This document shows positions 42,620-57,500 of a stretch of DNA of 64,000 nt, piece by piece; position 1 is the stretch's first letter; the number at the start of each line of letters is the position of its first letter. The notes under the pieces were generated by a model that worked only from the letters and a program-made list of their open reading frames with translations, did no database searches and was not told the DNA's origin. Source of the stretch: Pteria penguin (taxonomy: Eukaryota; Mollusca; Bivalvia; Pterioida; Pteriidae); assembly GCA_035048485.1 (NCBI GenBank), contig CM068587.1:25059534-25123533 (forward strand), written 5' to 3'. The translations under genes were made by a program, and so were the position numbers.

Positions 42620-44150
42620 ATGTATAGGCTGAATCGTGTTATGTTAATGTCAGTAAATGGCATTCTGATCCATCCTCGCATGAAAAATGCCGAAAAACTT
42701 GTTTAAAGGGTGTCAAAACTGTTACTGCTAAACACAAAGCTGCATTAAACAGATTTTAAGCGTTTGCTTTCGACACACTAAACTCATTCTATTTCAGCAG
42801 CGTTCCTAGTTAGATTTAAAACAATAATCGAGAAGATGTGCCAATAGGTGAGAAATATATAATGATATTATGCAAACACTTTCAAAATGTACACAGTCCT
42901 GTTCCCATGCATGTTTTTCTTATTTCAGAAATTCTTATTTATTTTACTCTCTGGCTTAAACTAAGATAATTCTCAGTTATCATAAGATACATTAATTGCC
43001 CTGAACCAAGGTTTTGAATAGAAGTATCTTCAAAGAATATTCATCGAAGAAATATAACCATGAGAACCTAAGTACCATATTTGATGGCCATACCTGAAAT
43101 TGTTTTAATTACTTCTGTTTTATGACTGAATATTTTTTTTTCATATTTTCATGTTTTCCAGAAGAATGGAAAGATCACCCAGAAATTATTGTTCATCTGT
43201 GATTTTCATTTTCGTTGTCAGTGCTTGTGATAAAATGAGTTTTTCATTCATACTTTCTTTATAGCTTTTATATGAACTTTTATTACATTATGCTAGAAAG
43301 AGTATAATTATGTACTTTACAGTCTTACTTAGGTTTTGGCATTGTATATTTACCAGAAATAATTTGATTGGCTTTTTTAACTCATTAAACAATCACATGT
43401 CCTTAAACATACAACTAAGCTTGATTCTCTCAAACAAATGGACGAAGGCCTTTGGATACAACCAGAAAATAAATTATAACAAACAGATAGAGAGGTAAAA
43501 AACGATATGTCCCTGATCTATTGATCCAGGAGGAAAAAAACTGATTCTGCTGACAATACACCATGGTACACATTCATGGACCCTGAGAAATCAGAAGTGA
43601 AACCAGATCTTGGAAAGAGAGAGCATCTCCTATCTGGTTGGCAGAACCAGCCATGAATGATCAAAACATACAGATTACCCGACAATACTTCAATAATGCA
43701 CATCATAAATTTATAACAGATATACAATATCAACTAATTTTATTCTTCAACAGTTAGTCTTATACAAAATGTATAATAATATAGAGGTAAAGATAAACAA
43801 TACACATATAAAAATATTATATGCACGATAATTATGCACCAGTAACAGAAAGTTACGATAAAAGTAAAACTACAAAAACAACATCAATAAAGCGGTTAGC
43901 ACTTTCATTAAAAAAAACACAATCATTTACTGGCACTAAGACAGCCTGAAATAGCTTTACAATTATAATCAAGTACAAATTATCCCTTGTATGACAACAC
44001 ATATTGATTATTAAAACATAATTGGATATTCTAATGCAACAGCTGTCTGCATAATAATAAGTGTTTGCACATAAGAATACTCTAGGGTCTATCAGATAAA
44101 GTCATAGTTTGATATTTATATGTTTTAAACATCATTTACTACTACACAAG
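42620..44150. other. Intergenic region, no gene recognised
   Basis: AT-rich. 43490-43535 holds a short end of a family A-like repeat ('atgtccctgatctattgatc'). An AATAAA on the minus strand at 43739-43744 is one possible 3' end for the BBOX1-like gene. Confidence 0.4.
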
Positions 44151-44720
44151 AGTTGTCAAACGACAACAAAGCTCACCGGAAATGGGTGTTAATTTTCCAA
44201 AGAGAATATATGTAAGAAGCAGATCATTCAGGAAATTGTGTTCCCCTACCTAAAAACGTTCATACGAAATGCATAAAAGGAATATCATAGCTGTACCTTT
44301 TCCGGTTCAAAAGACATAGCTTTGGTTAAAGTTTAAACAGAAACTGTCAGAGATGGCATGACTAGAGCTCACCTGCAAAAATCTTGTCAAAGTCACCAAA
44401 TTCCGCATCCATTGGGAAGAAATTGTTAATGTCTACAGACCTACCAGTTTGATGTAGGAATCATCTATGGTATGCAAGAAATGAAGCTTAACAAAGAAAT
44501 CAGTCTGTATTCACTGAAGTGTGACATGACATCAAATCGAGGTCACCAAATTTGCATCAGTTAGGAAAAATTAAAACAGTTTCTACAAAATACCAAGTTT
44601 GATATACCGGTAAAGTGATGATATTAATTGAAAGCCCATGGTCATGAGGAATCCATATGAGGAATATCAAGGCTGTACCTTTTCTGGTTCAAAAAAGTTT
44701 TGTTTATAGACATCAGACAA
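44150..44720. repeat. Interspersed repeat (copy related to 53690-53990)
   Basis: Shares 'ttcactgaagtg' plus 'atcgaggtca' and 'gggaagaa' modules with 53690-53990, and has internal diverged duplications ('gaatatcatagctgtacctt' against 'gaatatcaaggctgtacctt'). Confidence 0.6.
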
Positions 44721-44952
44721 TGACAACACCAGGGTTTTAACATTAGCTCTCCAAATGTTTGTCCCAATGAGTTAAAAATGGAAAAGATTATTTATCACGT
44801 GTCATTAAAATACTGTTTCCAATACAGCAATGTTAAATATGAGAACAGGTGGTCCAAGATTATGCTAGATGCTAGAGACATACTACAAAGGCATATTACA
44901 GATGCAAGATACCTCTGGGTTTCTTTTTCATAAAACTAGAATGTGGATAAAA

Positions 44953-45357
44953 GACTACAGTAACTTTACTATAAAAAAACCATACAATAACTATAATCAC
45001 AGCTACAAGTGGTGTAATCATGACTACAGTGACTTTACTATCATAACACCATACAATAACTATAATCACAGCTACAAGTGGTGTAATCATGACTACAGTG
45101 ACTTTACTATCATAACACCATACAATAACTATAATCACAGCTACAAGTGGTGTAATCATGACTACAGTGACTTTACTATCATAACACCATACAATAACTA
45201 TAATCACAGCTACAAGTGGTGTAATCATGACTACAGTGACTTTACTATCATAACACCATACAATAACTATAATCACAGCTACAAGTGGTGTAATCATGAC
45301 TACAGTGACTTTACTATCATAACACTATACAATAACTATAATCACAGCTACAAGTGT
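44953..45357. repeat. 69-bp tandem repeat, ~6 copies, downstream of BBOX1-like stop
   Basis: The unit starts 'ctacagtgactttactatca' and includes 'aataactataatcacagcta'. Copies are almost identical. Because 69 is a multiple of three, the array is open in frames on both strands. It lies 131 bp past the stop codon of the BBOX1-like gene, so probably in its 3' UTR. Confidence 0.95.
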
Positions 45358-45487
45358 AATCATGTACCTTAATAAGTAAATGTCCTTTGATAAAAATCAT
45401 GCAATAGAAACAATAACAAGGTACACCGATTGTCTTTTACCAGTAGTTGAGGTATAAAGCAAACATATTTTATAGAAATAGCAATTA

Positions 45488-45595
45488 TCACATCCAGCAT
45501 TGGTTGCCAACACGCTTGACTGGTTCCTGATCTCCTAGTTGGTTAGCCAGTACATGAATCTTGCTTTTGAACTCATCTATATTCACGTAACAACC
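45488..45595 (-). CDS. BBOX1-like exon 15 (terminal)
   Basis: Encodes GCYVNIDEFKSKIHVLANQL to VGNQCWM and TGA at 45488-45490. The GCYV...D start is typical of the family C-terminus. Confidence 0.92.
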   Translation of the reverse strand, partial: GCYVNIDEFKSKIHVLANQLGDQEPVKRVGNQCWM

Positions 45596-48500
45596 CTGAA
45601 ATAATCCAACATCAATATCTTTAAATATCTTTACAACTCTGGATATAATCAGACATTAAAATCTCTAACTATATTTACAAACTAAAGGCTGTGTCAGATA
45701 CAAACTAGAGGCTGTGTCAGAAACAAACTAGGGGATGTATCAGATACAAACTAGAGGCTGTGTCAGGTACAAACTAGAGGCTGTGTCAGATACAAATAAA
45801 GGCACTCATTTTTTTCTACAATGCATATATTTATATATGCAAAGGTTAGAGAATAGTTTCAAGTTACCAAATCACATGCAACGAGAGAACTATTCTCTAA
45901 CTTTCTTAGTGTATACTTGACACCTCCAATCAATCAGACGAAGCATGATACCGTGGGACTTGGTAAACCATTAACTCTATTGTGAGAGGCGTCAAGTATA
46001 CACTAATTCTGGACACTAAATGTAATGTGTTATGTTTTTAATCATTCACATAAAGATGGCCTAATTGAATGTTATAAAGTTAAAATTTTGAAACTAAGTC
46101 CTATAATATTACATTGACAACATATACCAGGTATAGTGTTCTCTAGTGTAACAGTTTACAATCATTAGAAATGTACAGAGCTTGTGCGGAGCTTGTACGT
46201 AGCTTGTACACCATGTTCTGTGAAGATCTGGGCATGAATATTGTGTTCTGTAAATTCAGAGTTTACATCATTGGGCATGTATGCTGTTCCCAGAATTTCC
46301 CGAGTCATAATTTCCTGGGCATGTATATGATTTTACATACCAGTAGTTATGGTTTTACAAATATTGGAGACATTATTATGTTCTTATGTTTAAAAGTTTA
46401 CAGTAAATAGGCATGAAAGTTGCACTCCATGATTAAATTTTTTACTATCAAGGGGTAATATATATTCAGTGTTCTGTAATTTGAGAGTTTACAATCATTG
46501 GGCATCTTGTTCTGGGTAATTTGAGAGTTTACGATCATTGGGCATGCTGTTCTGTGTAATCTGAGAGTTTACGATCATTGGGCATGCTGTTCTGTGTAAT
46601 TTGAGAGTTTACGATCATTGGGCATGCTGTTCTGTGTAATTTGAGAGTTTACGATCATTGGGCATGCTGTTCTGTGTAATTTGAGAGTTTACGATCATTG
46701 GACATGCTGTTCTGTGTAATTTGAAAGTTTACAATCATTGGACATGCTGTTCTGTGTAATTTGAGAGTTTACAATCATTGGACATGCTGTTCTGTGTAAT
46801 TTGAAGATTTACCAGCATTATAAATGTATATTGTGATCTGCAATGTAAATGTTTACAATCACTGACCATCTATATTGGGCTCTGTTATTTGGCATTTATA
46901 ATGTGATCTACAGGAGGGAAATCATGTTACCTGAAGATGTCTTATTCCTCCATTCAGGTGAAACTCTTTCCGTGAATGTAGAATTCTTCTGTTGTTGAAA
47001 ACAATTAAATCACCTTCCTCTAACCTTAGTTCAATCTGAAGTCCAAAATTTCACATCATTATACATTGTAAGAAATCTCATATCATGATTGGTTACCTTG
47101 AGCATAGTTTTCATTAAGAATCGACACCCTGCTAAATAATGCTGCTCCATATGAAAATTTTCAGACATATTGCACTTTCAATTTTCTTCTAACCTTTAAT
47201 ACTATAATGGACTCTGATAACATATTAACTGATATTTCGTTTTATCTCAAACACCAAACCATTTCTGTGTAACTTTATAGTGATTTGTCCACTTTTATCT
47301 GACAAGAAATTTAGAATTCTGTTTTATCTGAATTATCTGAGTGTTCCAGGCAATGAGAATATTGATCACAATCAAGGATGCAGAACTATGAATAAATGCC
47401 CATTCATGAAAGATGCTATCAAGTAACGTTTGTGACCTGTAAATTTAATAATTGGCGTGACAGAAAAGTGTTTTCCTTACACATGATAATAATAAACATT
47501 AGAGGTACATATATCATATTAGCTGTAAGAATATGATAGAATTCATAAAAGATACAATTTACTACATGAACTGTATATCATATGAAATTACAACTCAGAC
47601 ACAAAAAAAAACTATAGAATTTATGGTTTATCTGATACTTCAGTTTATCAGATAATTTTTTTTGTACAAATAGACTATCAGATTACACTGAATCCACTGT
47701 TCTGTAAAATATGCCTCAACTTTTCAAATTCAACTATTTAAATTAAAGATCATCTCATACTTATGAACTTTGATACAGGAATGTGAAAGTTGATATTAAT
47801 ATCAGTAACTCTAATTCCAAATACTAGCATTCAAGTTTTAAATCCAATCTTTTAAAATTTATGTCCCCTGATACCTAGAAAATTGTTAGAAGTCAATAGT
47901 GAAGGCTACTATGTAAAAAGCTCTGAGTATCACTGGTAAAGTTTTGTTACAAAGAATATAAAATATCAATACCCTAGTTTTACCCATTCAGTTTTTATTT
48001 ACCTGTTTAATGCACAGACTAATAAACTGACAGACAGAACAAAAACCTCAATTCTAAGATTCTATGAGCATAAAAAATTGTTATACATGTATATCTGCAC
48101 TTTTACAAAATGAGACTCTCATAAATATAATTATAATTTTAATACATAAATAAGTATACAAATACAAACTCCCTCTAGTTTTCCCCTATTTGAAATTATT
48201 GATCTTGAAATTAAGCTATTTCTATTCTGGAAATGAGAAGGAGACTTTAAATTTTGTAATATAGTGAGAGTATACTCACAATAGCTGGGGAATACTTTAT
48301 AGCAGCTGCAAATTTATGATATGCTCTGTAATAAGGCTCTACATCCTCCTACACAAACATAAAAAAAAACCAACATAGAAGCGTCATTATTATCACAATC
48401 GCTACATATTTGTAGGATGACCCTCTTTTTTTCCAGTTTTAACGTCAAATTTAGAAGTTTACAATACATATCATGGCTAAATTTCCTTTGCATGTTTTAA

Positions 48501-51500
48501 ATCTGGACTTATTTAACACTGTTACTATAGGTAGGTGGGGATCTTCAATGTCCTTGGCCTATTCCTGGTGAGGGGCAGGCTTGGTGTAGTGGTTAAGTGC
48601 TTGGCTTGGGCGCCGACGATCCGGGTTCGATTCCCAGGTTGCGCCACTATGTTTAAGAGGTCAGTAACCTCCTGCTTCCATGTCGCGATATAACTGAAAA
48701 ATTGTTGAAAGCTACGTAAAACACCAAATCAACCAACCAACCTATTCCTGGTGAAAAAATTACAACTAGCCATAGGAATAACAAGACAAAATATAATCAC
48801 ATAAGTGTGACTGCCAATCTCATTACACAAAATGTATTTGTATTTTTACTACCACTAAAAATGATTTCTTTAAAACAAAAGCTTAAATAATCAAATATTA
48901 GAATTGGCTATAAATAGATCTATGATATGACTTATGAAATAAAGAACAATTATCCAGTTATACTGAAACTGTTGCATGCTATGAACTGAACAATCATGAG
49001 TTACAAAGGTCAGCACACATTATAACCAGCTTTTTGAGAATCAATATAGTGTCATGACCAGATTTCTAGCAACCACAGGTTGACAGTTATGATGACTGGA
49101 CTTAGATCAACAAAGCTAAAATCTGAATACAACTTACTGGGTCTACATTGAGAGGACCTTCAAATGCAGGTGCCCAATTAACACTGACAATCTGTAAAAT
49201 AAAAGTGTCCATTTATCAGTTTTATCAATACAACACTGGGGGGAGATTAAAATGATGAGGCAGTAGTCTCCAACTGTCCAAATGTAAAATCAAGACTAAC
49301 AAATGTAAATACAAATGTTTTTGTTAAAATTATGTATGGAAACTTTTTGTCAGGGCATATGAAATCTTCTTTATTGTCACAGCAAAATGCTTGGTCTTCT
49401 TGGAATAAAACTAAATGCAATCAAGAAATAAAAGATATGACAAATCAGAAAATAGAAATATGATACATGTATAGCCAATCTATAGTGCATCATATTTTGT
49501 CATGGTTTAAGTTTTTCACCAAGATATGTATGTATGACGTCTCATTAATAAATCTCTACTACATATAGCTCTTTGGAACTGACCTAAACACTTCAGACAC
49601 AAAGGAAAGAAGATAGAAGAAATGAAGATGTGGAATAACAGAAATGATCAATACTCAATATCATATTCTTGAGAAGGTATAACAGAACTGCCATTTAAAA
49701 ATATATATATACACAGTAAGTAGCCATATACTGCATGTCATTAAAACATATAATAGGATAATGTTTTATTTACACAGACCAATGTGATAATAGTCACATT
49801 GAAATTCTTGAATTCCTGTAAGTTCCAAGTTATACAGTAATAGCAAAAAGACCAGCTGACTCTGACTACCAAATAAATTGAATTTTCTATGAACCGTCTA
49901 TGGAATCTATATCATCATGCATTATAACGAGAATAGCTGTCACAGATACTGACCTCATCTCTGTGATTTAGAAAGATATGTGGTTTCTGGTAAACCATGT
50001 GAACAGGTTGTTCTCTGGAGTAAAATATAAAACAAAATAAACTCATTATGTCTATATGACAAGAATTCTCCAACCGGGAAGGAATTATTTTATAGCAAAG
50101 CCCAAATGGAACAAGAAAATAAGGTATTTCAAACAATTATAAAGTCTTTATTATTTTCTGGCCAAAAACAAATGGGAAGATAGAATAAGGTATTTCAAAC
50201 AATTATTAAGTTTTCATAAAAAAAATTCAAAGAAATTTGTTAACACCCCCTCCCCTTCCCATATAAAAAATTATCGTTGATTATGACACAGAATGGAAAT
50301 TAATACACTAGTCAGCCAGAAGCAAGGAATGAATAAGGCATAGGTTTCATTCATCATTCAATATAGCTATTCTCTTTGTATATATGGTAGGTAACACAAG
50401 TACATGTATTTACGTAGCATATTATAGAAAGACACATATAAAATACAAGACAATCAACTAATCAGAAGGCATTTATTAATTAATTATGAACATACTCCAT
50501 TCAATCTCTAACTTGGCTATGTTCTGATAACTACGACAGTGTGACAGAAATCTCTACAGATGGCATGGTCTGATGGATGACACTATACCGGCTTTATTTT
50601 CAAAATTACCAAGGGCTTGAAAAAGACATCAAACAAGTTATATAATATTCTATATAAATACATATATTTTGAATATTTCTATTTTGAACTTACGAGAGAA
50701 AAATATATAGGGATATGTACAACCATCTCTGGTTATATACATTTCAATAGACCTTTTCCCAATTTCAAATGATGTAAGGGGTCTTATACCGGACAAACCA
50801 GTTTTTGCCGGAATTTCACTATGACGTTAACGCTTGGAAAGTAACGTCAGAGTAATTTGACACAAATCTAAGTGGCAACTTTGTATTTGGCCGGTATTTC
50901 CCCTTACATCATTTAAAATTGGCAAAAAGGTTATCGACAGGTGATTAATTTCTATTGTTCATTACTCAATGAATATTATTTTGGATAATGTATCATACCT
51001 GTTATAATGAATCTTTTGAAAAGTAGCTGGAATTTGAGTTAAAATCTGAAATTCCTCGGGGTGAGATTTTCTAAATTGTTCAGCCACATAGAACACATCT
51101 AGAATAAGACTTTCTCCTCCGCTAACGCAGTCATCAAATCTAGGAATTATGAATAATAAATCTTAAGAATTACAGCAAGTATAAAGATAGTGCTGCTTTA
51201 AACTGATATGACAATGACTGAAAATGAGCAAGACACACCCCCATAGTTAGCTTCAAGTTATTATGAAAAGAATATTTAATGCCAATATAATGTGGTTAAT
51301 AGCACTTATAGCTCATATATAATAATGCATTTAGGATGTTTATCAATACTTTTTCTGTCCATATCTACATCGGTATGTCAGTGATGTCATACATGACTAA
51401 TACTCAGAGTAATGACAGTATGAAAATTCAATACAAATACATTGTAAATCATTGACAAAGATTAATGCAAATAAGGCAAAAGATACATTGTGCTCCTCTG

Positions 51501-54500
51501 TGTGCCTTCAGCAGGTGACAATAAAAACCTTAAAATACTAGAATTTCTCAAATAAGAGTGTTCGTTTTCGAAAATATTCTTAAGAATCAAATTACAAACT
51601 AAATCATATCCTTATAAACACTCTCACACATCACGTTTCCATTCCTGTCATTCGGTCATGATTTCATTTCAGAATGGAAAAAAAAACAACACAAGACAAC
51701 CTTCTAGATCTCTTCAATTCAAAGTGTTGACCTTATTGTATACAGTGCAGTATGAGTTTGTCAAAGGAAGGTATCCTCTGGGACCTATATCATTCCTCCC
51801 AAGATCCGTCCCTTGACCAATCTTGGCCAAGAAAACAACAGTCAAGTACTTATCCCTACCAATTTTAGCCCCTGATTCTAAATTAATTGAGTATGTAAAA
51901 AGTTAAAAGACCAATGACAAACAGACAGACAAACAACAGGTAGATCATAAATACAAAATACCATATGGTGCTTACTTCATACAGTGGAGGAACTGGAGAC
52001 CTGGAGCAGACTCATAGTATATCAGATCCATATGGAAATCCAAACCCGCTGATGAATAGGCCACATTTATAGGTTTAGGCGTACTCACAACATCAAAGCT
52101 CTGAACAAAATACAGACGTAAAGATCATTAGTGATAAGTAAGTCAAACACAACAGATACATATATACACTACACATTTTGGGGATTTGTTTTTTATTTTT
52201 GCTGGCATGATTCAAATTGTTTGTGTTGAATTTCACATCTAAGTGGTGGTGTACTATCCGAGACTGAATGAAATTCAGACTTGCTACTGAGCTTCATCGC
52301 TATGGGCAGTTCAGGACCTTGATACACCTCTCCTGGACATAAACTACAGCTGTTCTGGCCATAAGATGCACATACTTCAGGGTCATGAGTCTGGTTAGGC
52401 TAGAACTTGTGAGCTTCACACGCTGGACAAAATTAAAAATCACCCCTTCACACAAGTATTGTTTCTTTAATGTGATTTTACTTAAAACCTTTTTAAAAAT
52501 CATAATATAACAAATATACAAGTAATGTGTATAATGTGTATGACTTTTGTACAAATCAGCTATACATATACATGGCTCAGTCGGTTAAGTGTTTGGTTTG
52601 AGTCCCATCGATGGGTCATCAGTGTTCTGTCTTTTAGATAAGACAACTGAACTTGAGGTACTGTAGACATGGCATGTGAAAGATCCTTCACTGCTTTGCA
52701 TGGGTCTGTTACAAATGTCTAAATTTCTGTTTACTGCATCAGCCACTTTATAAGTACAATGATCTTAGTGTGATGTAAAACAAGAATAAATATACAAACA
52801 AAACCTATACATGTATACAACTTGCAGGTTTAAGAGAATGATCCCACCCAACAACAAAGGTTACTGAAAGATAAGCAATCCAGAAATATACTTATGGGTT
52901 TAGACTTAACTCTTTCACAAAAGAAAAAAAAATCTAGGCAAAGTAACCTTGACCTTAATTATATGACCCTGAAGAAAATATGACCCTGACTTTGGATAAA
53001 TGATGCCAAAGACATGTGATCTTGGTCTTCATTATAAGAACCAATACATAATATTGAGGGATCAAGAAGTATAAGTTTTGTTGTATAAAACCACTGAATT
53101 CTACTAATGACTTACTGTGCCATATATTGTTTGTTGTATTGGAGCTATTCTTTCTGCGACCTAAAAGTATAAATATTCAAAATTCACTTCTTAGCAGATA
53201 TCAGTATTTCTATTGCTGAAAATGAAATAAAATCTAATGAGCTTAATCCTTGTTATAATTAGGGTATCACTGAGAGAAGAGAAAACAAAATACCAGGACA
53301 GACTACTTTTCTTATGATGAGACCAAAGAACTATGGGTTCAACGTCACTCTATTCATGTTTCCTTACAAGCATAAAGACCATTTTCTTGGTATTAGAGAT
53401 ATCAATAAAGAACTACATTACCATCTTAGATTAAAACAACAAACAGACATGAATATTACTTCAAAATTTCCCTATTAAACCCAGAACTAATGGTACAAAC
53501 ATGAATAATACATGCATGTAACACAAAAAGTCAACTTCACAAACACATTCAGTCCTATTCAGAGGTCTCTGTATGCTAATTATTTCATATCATTAAATCC
53601 AAAGAAAACTCCAAAGAAAACAGGAAACCATCAAACTGGACTGCAAAGCATAACATTATAGCCTACCTGTAGAATCTTATCGAGAAACATGTCTCTTTAA
53701 GTTTGAAGATGTTTCCAGAAGTTTTTAGCTGGTATCATTAATGGTATGAGATCAAGCTAAAAGCAAAACCAGACTGTGTTCACTGAAGTGTAAAATCGAG
53801 GTCAAGGTCACTTAATTTTCCGTCCCGTGGGAAGAACTCATCACTGTCTACAAACTGACCAAGTCTGAAGTTGGTATCATTAACGGTATGCTAGAGATCA
53901 AGCTATACACAAATTGTTGAATCCGGACAAACAGACAGACAGACAGACTTCGCCAATTCATAGACCAGACCTGCTTTGCAAACTGGTAAAAAATTCACCA
54001 AGGTTTTTGTTTTTTTGCTAAATGTGTTTGTATTTGAGCAATGCATTGAAAAAAAATACTGCGTACATTATCTTTAGTATCAAGAAAACACATAAAACCA
54101 TGGGATAGATTTGAAGGTTAAGGCCTCATTAGATGGAGAAATATATTTTCCTATTTCTAAGGGCTCACATCTAGAACTTAGATAATGGTCATAACAAATG
54201 TACACCTTTTCTATGCAAATTTTTCCAATTAAATCAATGATAGCCATCCAAACATCTTCACCGTTACCTTTCTTTATTAAACTTAGTACTATCCAAATAT
54301 CTTCATCATTACCTTTCTTTACTAAACTTAGTACTATCCAAAGATCTTCATTGTTACCTTTCTATCTATCCAAATATCTTCATCATTGCCTTTATTTACT
54401 AAATTCAGTACTATCCAAATATCTTCATCGTTGCCTTTATTTACTAAACTCAGTACTATCAAAATATCTTCATCATTACCTTTCTTGATTCAACTCATTA

Positions 54501-57500
54501 CTATCCAAATACTTTCATTATCCCTTCTTGATTCAACTCATTACTATCAAAATATCTTCATCATTACCTTTCTTGATTAAACTTATTACTATCAAAATAT
54601 CTTCATCATTACCTTTCTTGATTAAACTCATTACTATCCAAATATCTTCATCGTTACCTTAGTGACAGTCTTTTCAACTGATGGTACATTCTTCAGTATG
54701 CACACACCTTCAGTGTTTATATGTCTCAACCAACTGCAATCAAAATTTGTAAATACCCCAGAATAGTTCTTGACAATCAAGTACTTGAATTACAGAGATC
54801 AATTATGCAAGTGATTTATTTTTATCAACAGTTTCATGTTGAAAATCCTGAGCATATATATATACATGTATTTGAATCTGCACATATACATCAGCAATGA
54901 ATGATCATCTTCATAAAATATATGATAACATATAGAAATTGAACACATCTTTATTTACCTACGTAATTTTTTTCACTTCTCAAACATATAATTGATACAA
55001 TATGATCCATAAACATCACTATACACTGATAAAATTTTGAGTAAAAGTAAATTTATACCTGAGAAGCCCCTTTTTTGATGACATCACGGCTTTGTACTCC
55101 ATCTCTGGTATCTTCTATAAAAAACACAAAACAAACACTAATAAATTGTTACTAAAGCTGTACTAACAAGAAAAATGACCCCAAAGTGTTAAACTGTTAC
55201 TTTGCAAGGGTATTTACATATACTGCAGTAAAACATATGTTTATATGTAACATATAGGTCAAACTCTGAAATCAACATAACACTCCCAATCCCATGATGG
55301 ATCACTGAGGTCAGTGGTTCTAGAGGTACCTCTGTAATGTCTGCATTTTTCATTTCTTAAACTTTAAAATCTGATCACTCATGTGGAAATGTAGGTCAAG
55401 GACAACATCTACAGCAATTTGTGCATTCCTTATTTATCAATATGCCCCAGACAGAAGTCTACATTAAACAGTTAAAGTTTTTGAAAAGTGGGTCAAAGGT
55501 AACACTCGAGATAACAAAAATGTTTGTACCAACAAGATTGCAATGTCAAAATGAACAGATTTGTAAAACTTCAAAGCCCTATCTCTTACTGTTAACAAAT
55601 AATGACCATCCAGACAGACCAAAACTTATAACCCACTCCCGCCCGAACAAATCTACAATGCTGGGGCCATAACAATATATCTTGTAGTTTGATCTAATAT
55701 ATAGTTGCAGTATATCACAGAGCAACTTTTAAAACCTCTGGACAAGTCGACTGATGTATACACAGATGAACAATGTGATTCCTATGTACCCCCCAAAAAT
55801 AGATTTTTGAGAGAGGTATAAAAACAATAATATCCTATGATGTCAAAGATAGTAATGGTTTTGACCTTTAAATTGATAACTTGGTACTTTAAAAGACACA
55901 TTTCATCCATTTGCCTACTCTTCTTATCACAAAACTCCCACAATCTTCAGTTCAATTCTGCATTTCAGCCAATCACTCACCCACAAAAACATCAACATCT
56001 CAGTACAGTACCTTTGGTGTTGACGATAATAACTCTGTTGCAATCTTTTGCTTATCATAGCAATGAGACCTAAGGAAAAGGGAAGGTATAGTTCCTTTGT
56101 GATCATCACTCCAGGTCACTTTTAAATCTCCAGACTCTGACGACATAAAAAAAATAATAATTAGCAGTAGTTAGCATTACAAATTACAATTACATAGTAA
56201 TAAACAATTCTGCTGACTGAATACCTGAAGAAAATATCCAAACTTCTTAATGAGGTAGAAACAAAGTTGATTAAGGGATACCATGTGAGTGTTTTACAAA
56301 AACTGACAGGGTATTTTAGAGGAATATTCCTATTATTATGGCCAGTAGCCTCGATGTAACTGGGACTTACCTGTCACTGCTATGTCTATTATTTCTACTT
56401 CAGGGTCTACATGTGCCACATCTAACATTCTCTGTCCGCTATTTGCCTGCTTACACTGACCACAGTGGCAATTATTGCGCAGCCATATACTGTGAAATCT
56501 ACAATATACAACTTATATTGTTATATATATAAATTATGTAAAGATTTTTATTATTATATTCATGAGACTGTGTAAAAGAATGAAATTCAATAAAAAAAAT
56601 AAGGTCAGACATCTTGCATGTATGCGTAGGTCCAAAGAAGTAAGTCATATCATGTACTCAGACTCAGTAATTAAGCACAGACTTGCAGGAGTAAAATCAA
56701 ATACAATAAAAATATTCATTATATATATATACATTTATTGCTTTAAAGCACTTCAAGATTATTTTATTTATATTATAGTGTCATCTGCCTGGTGCATAGT
56801 TTTTGTACAATGCAACAGACCCATCTGAAGCAGTGAGAGGTGTTTTACAGGTCAATGCAACCGACTCACGTAAAGCAGTGTAGGATCTTTTACATGCCTA
56901 TGCAACCAACCCAAATGAAGCAGTGTGGGATCTTTTACTAGTCAAAAATGTCAGACCCAAGCATGAGCCACTGCCATTTCGGACTAATCTTTCACATGCT
57001 TATGCGACAGACCCACCTGAAGCAGTATGGGATCTTTTACATGCCTATGCGACAGACCCACCTAAAGCAGTATGGGATCTTTTAAATGCATATGTGACAG
57101 ACCCACCTGAAGCAGTGTTGGATCTTTTACATGCCTATGGAACTGACCCATCTGAAGCAGTGTGGGACCTTTTACATGCCTATGCGACAGACCAACCTAA
57201 ACCAGTATGGGATCTTTTACATGCATATGTGACAGACCCACCAGAAGCTGTTTGGGACTTTTTATATGCCTATGTGACAGACCCACCTGAGGCAGTGTGG
57301 ACCTTTCATGTGCCTATGTGACAGACCCACCTGAAGCAGTGTGGAGTCTTTTACATGCCTATGTGACAGACCCACCTGAAGCAGTGTGGGATCTTTTACA
57401 GGCCTACTTGACAGACCCACCTAAAGCAGTGTGGAATCTTTTACATGACTATGTGACAGACCCACCTGAGCAGTGTGGGATCTTTTACATGACTATGCGA

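Noticed and set aside
44869..45372. 167-aa ORF with a 23-residue repeat
   Set aside because: It is produced by a 69-bp tandem repeat whose length is a multiple of three. No start context, no known domain, and the opposite strand is equally open.
48568..48645. tRNA gene candidate on the plus strand
   Set aside because: Same reason: the tRNA-like head continues into a SINE body ending in 'aaccaaccaacc'.
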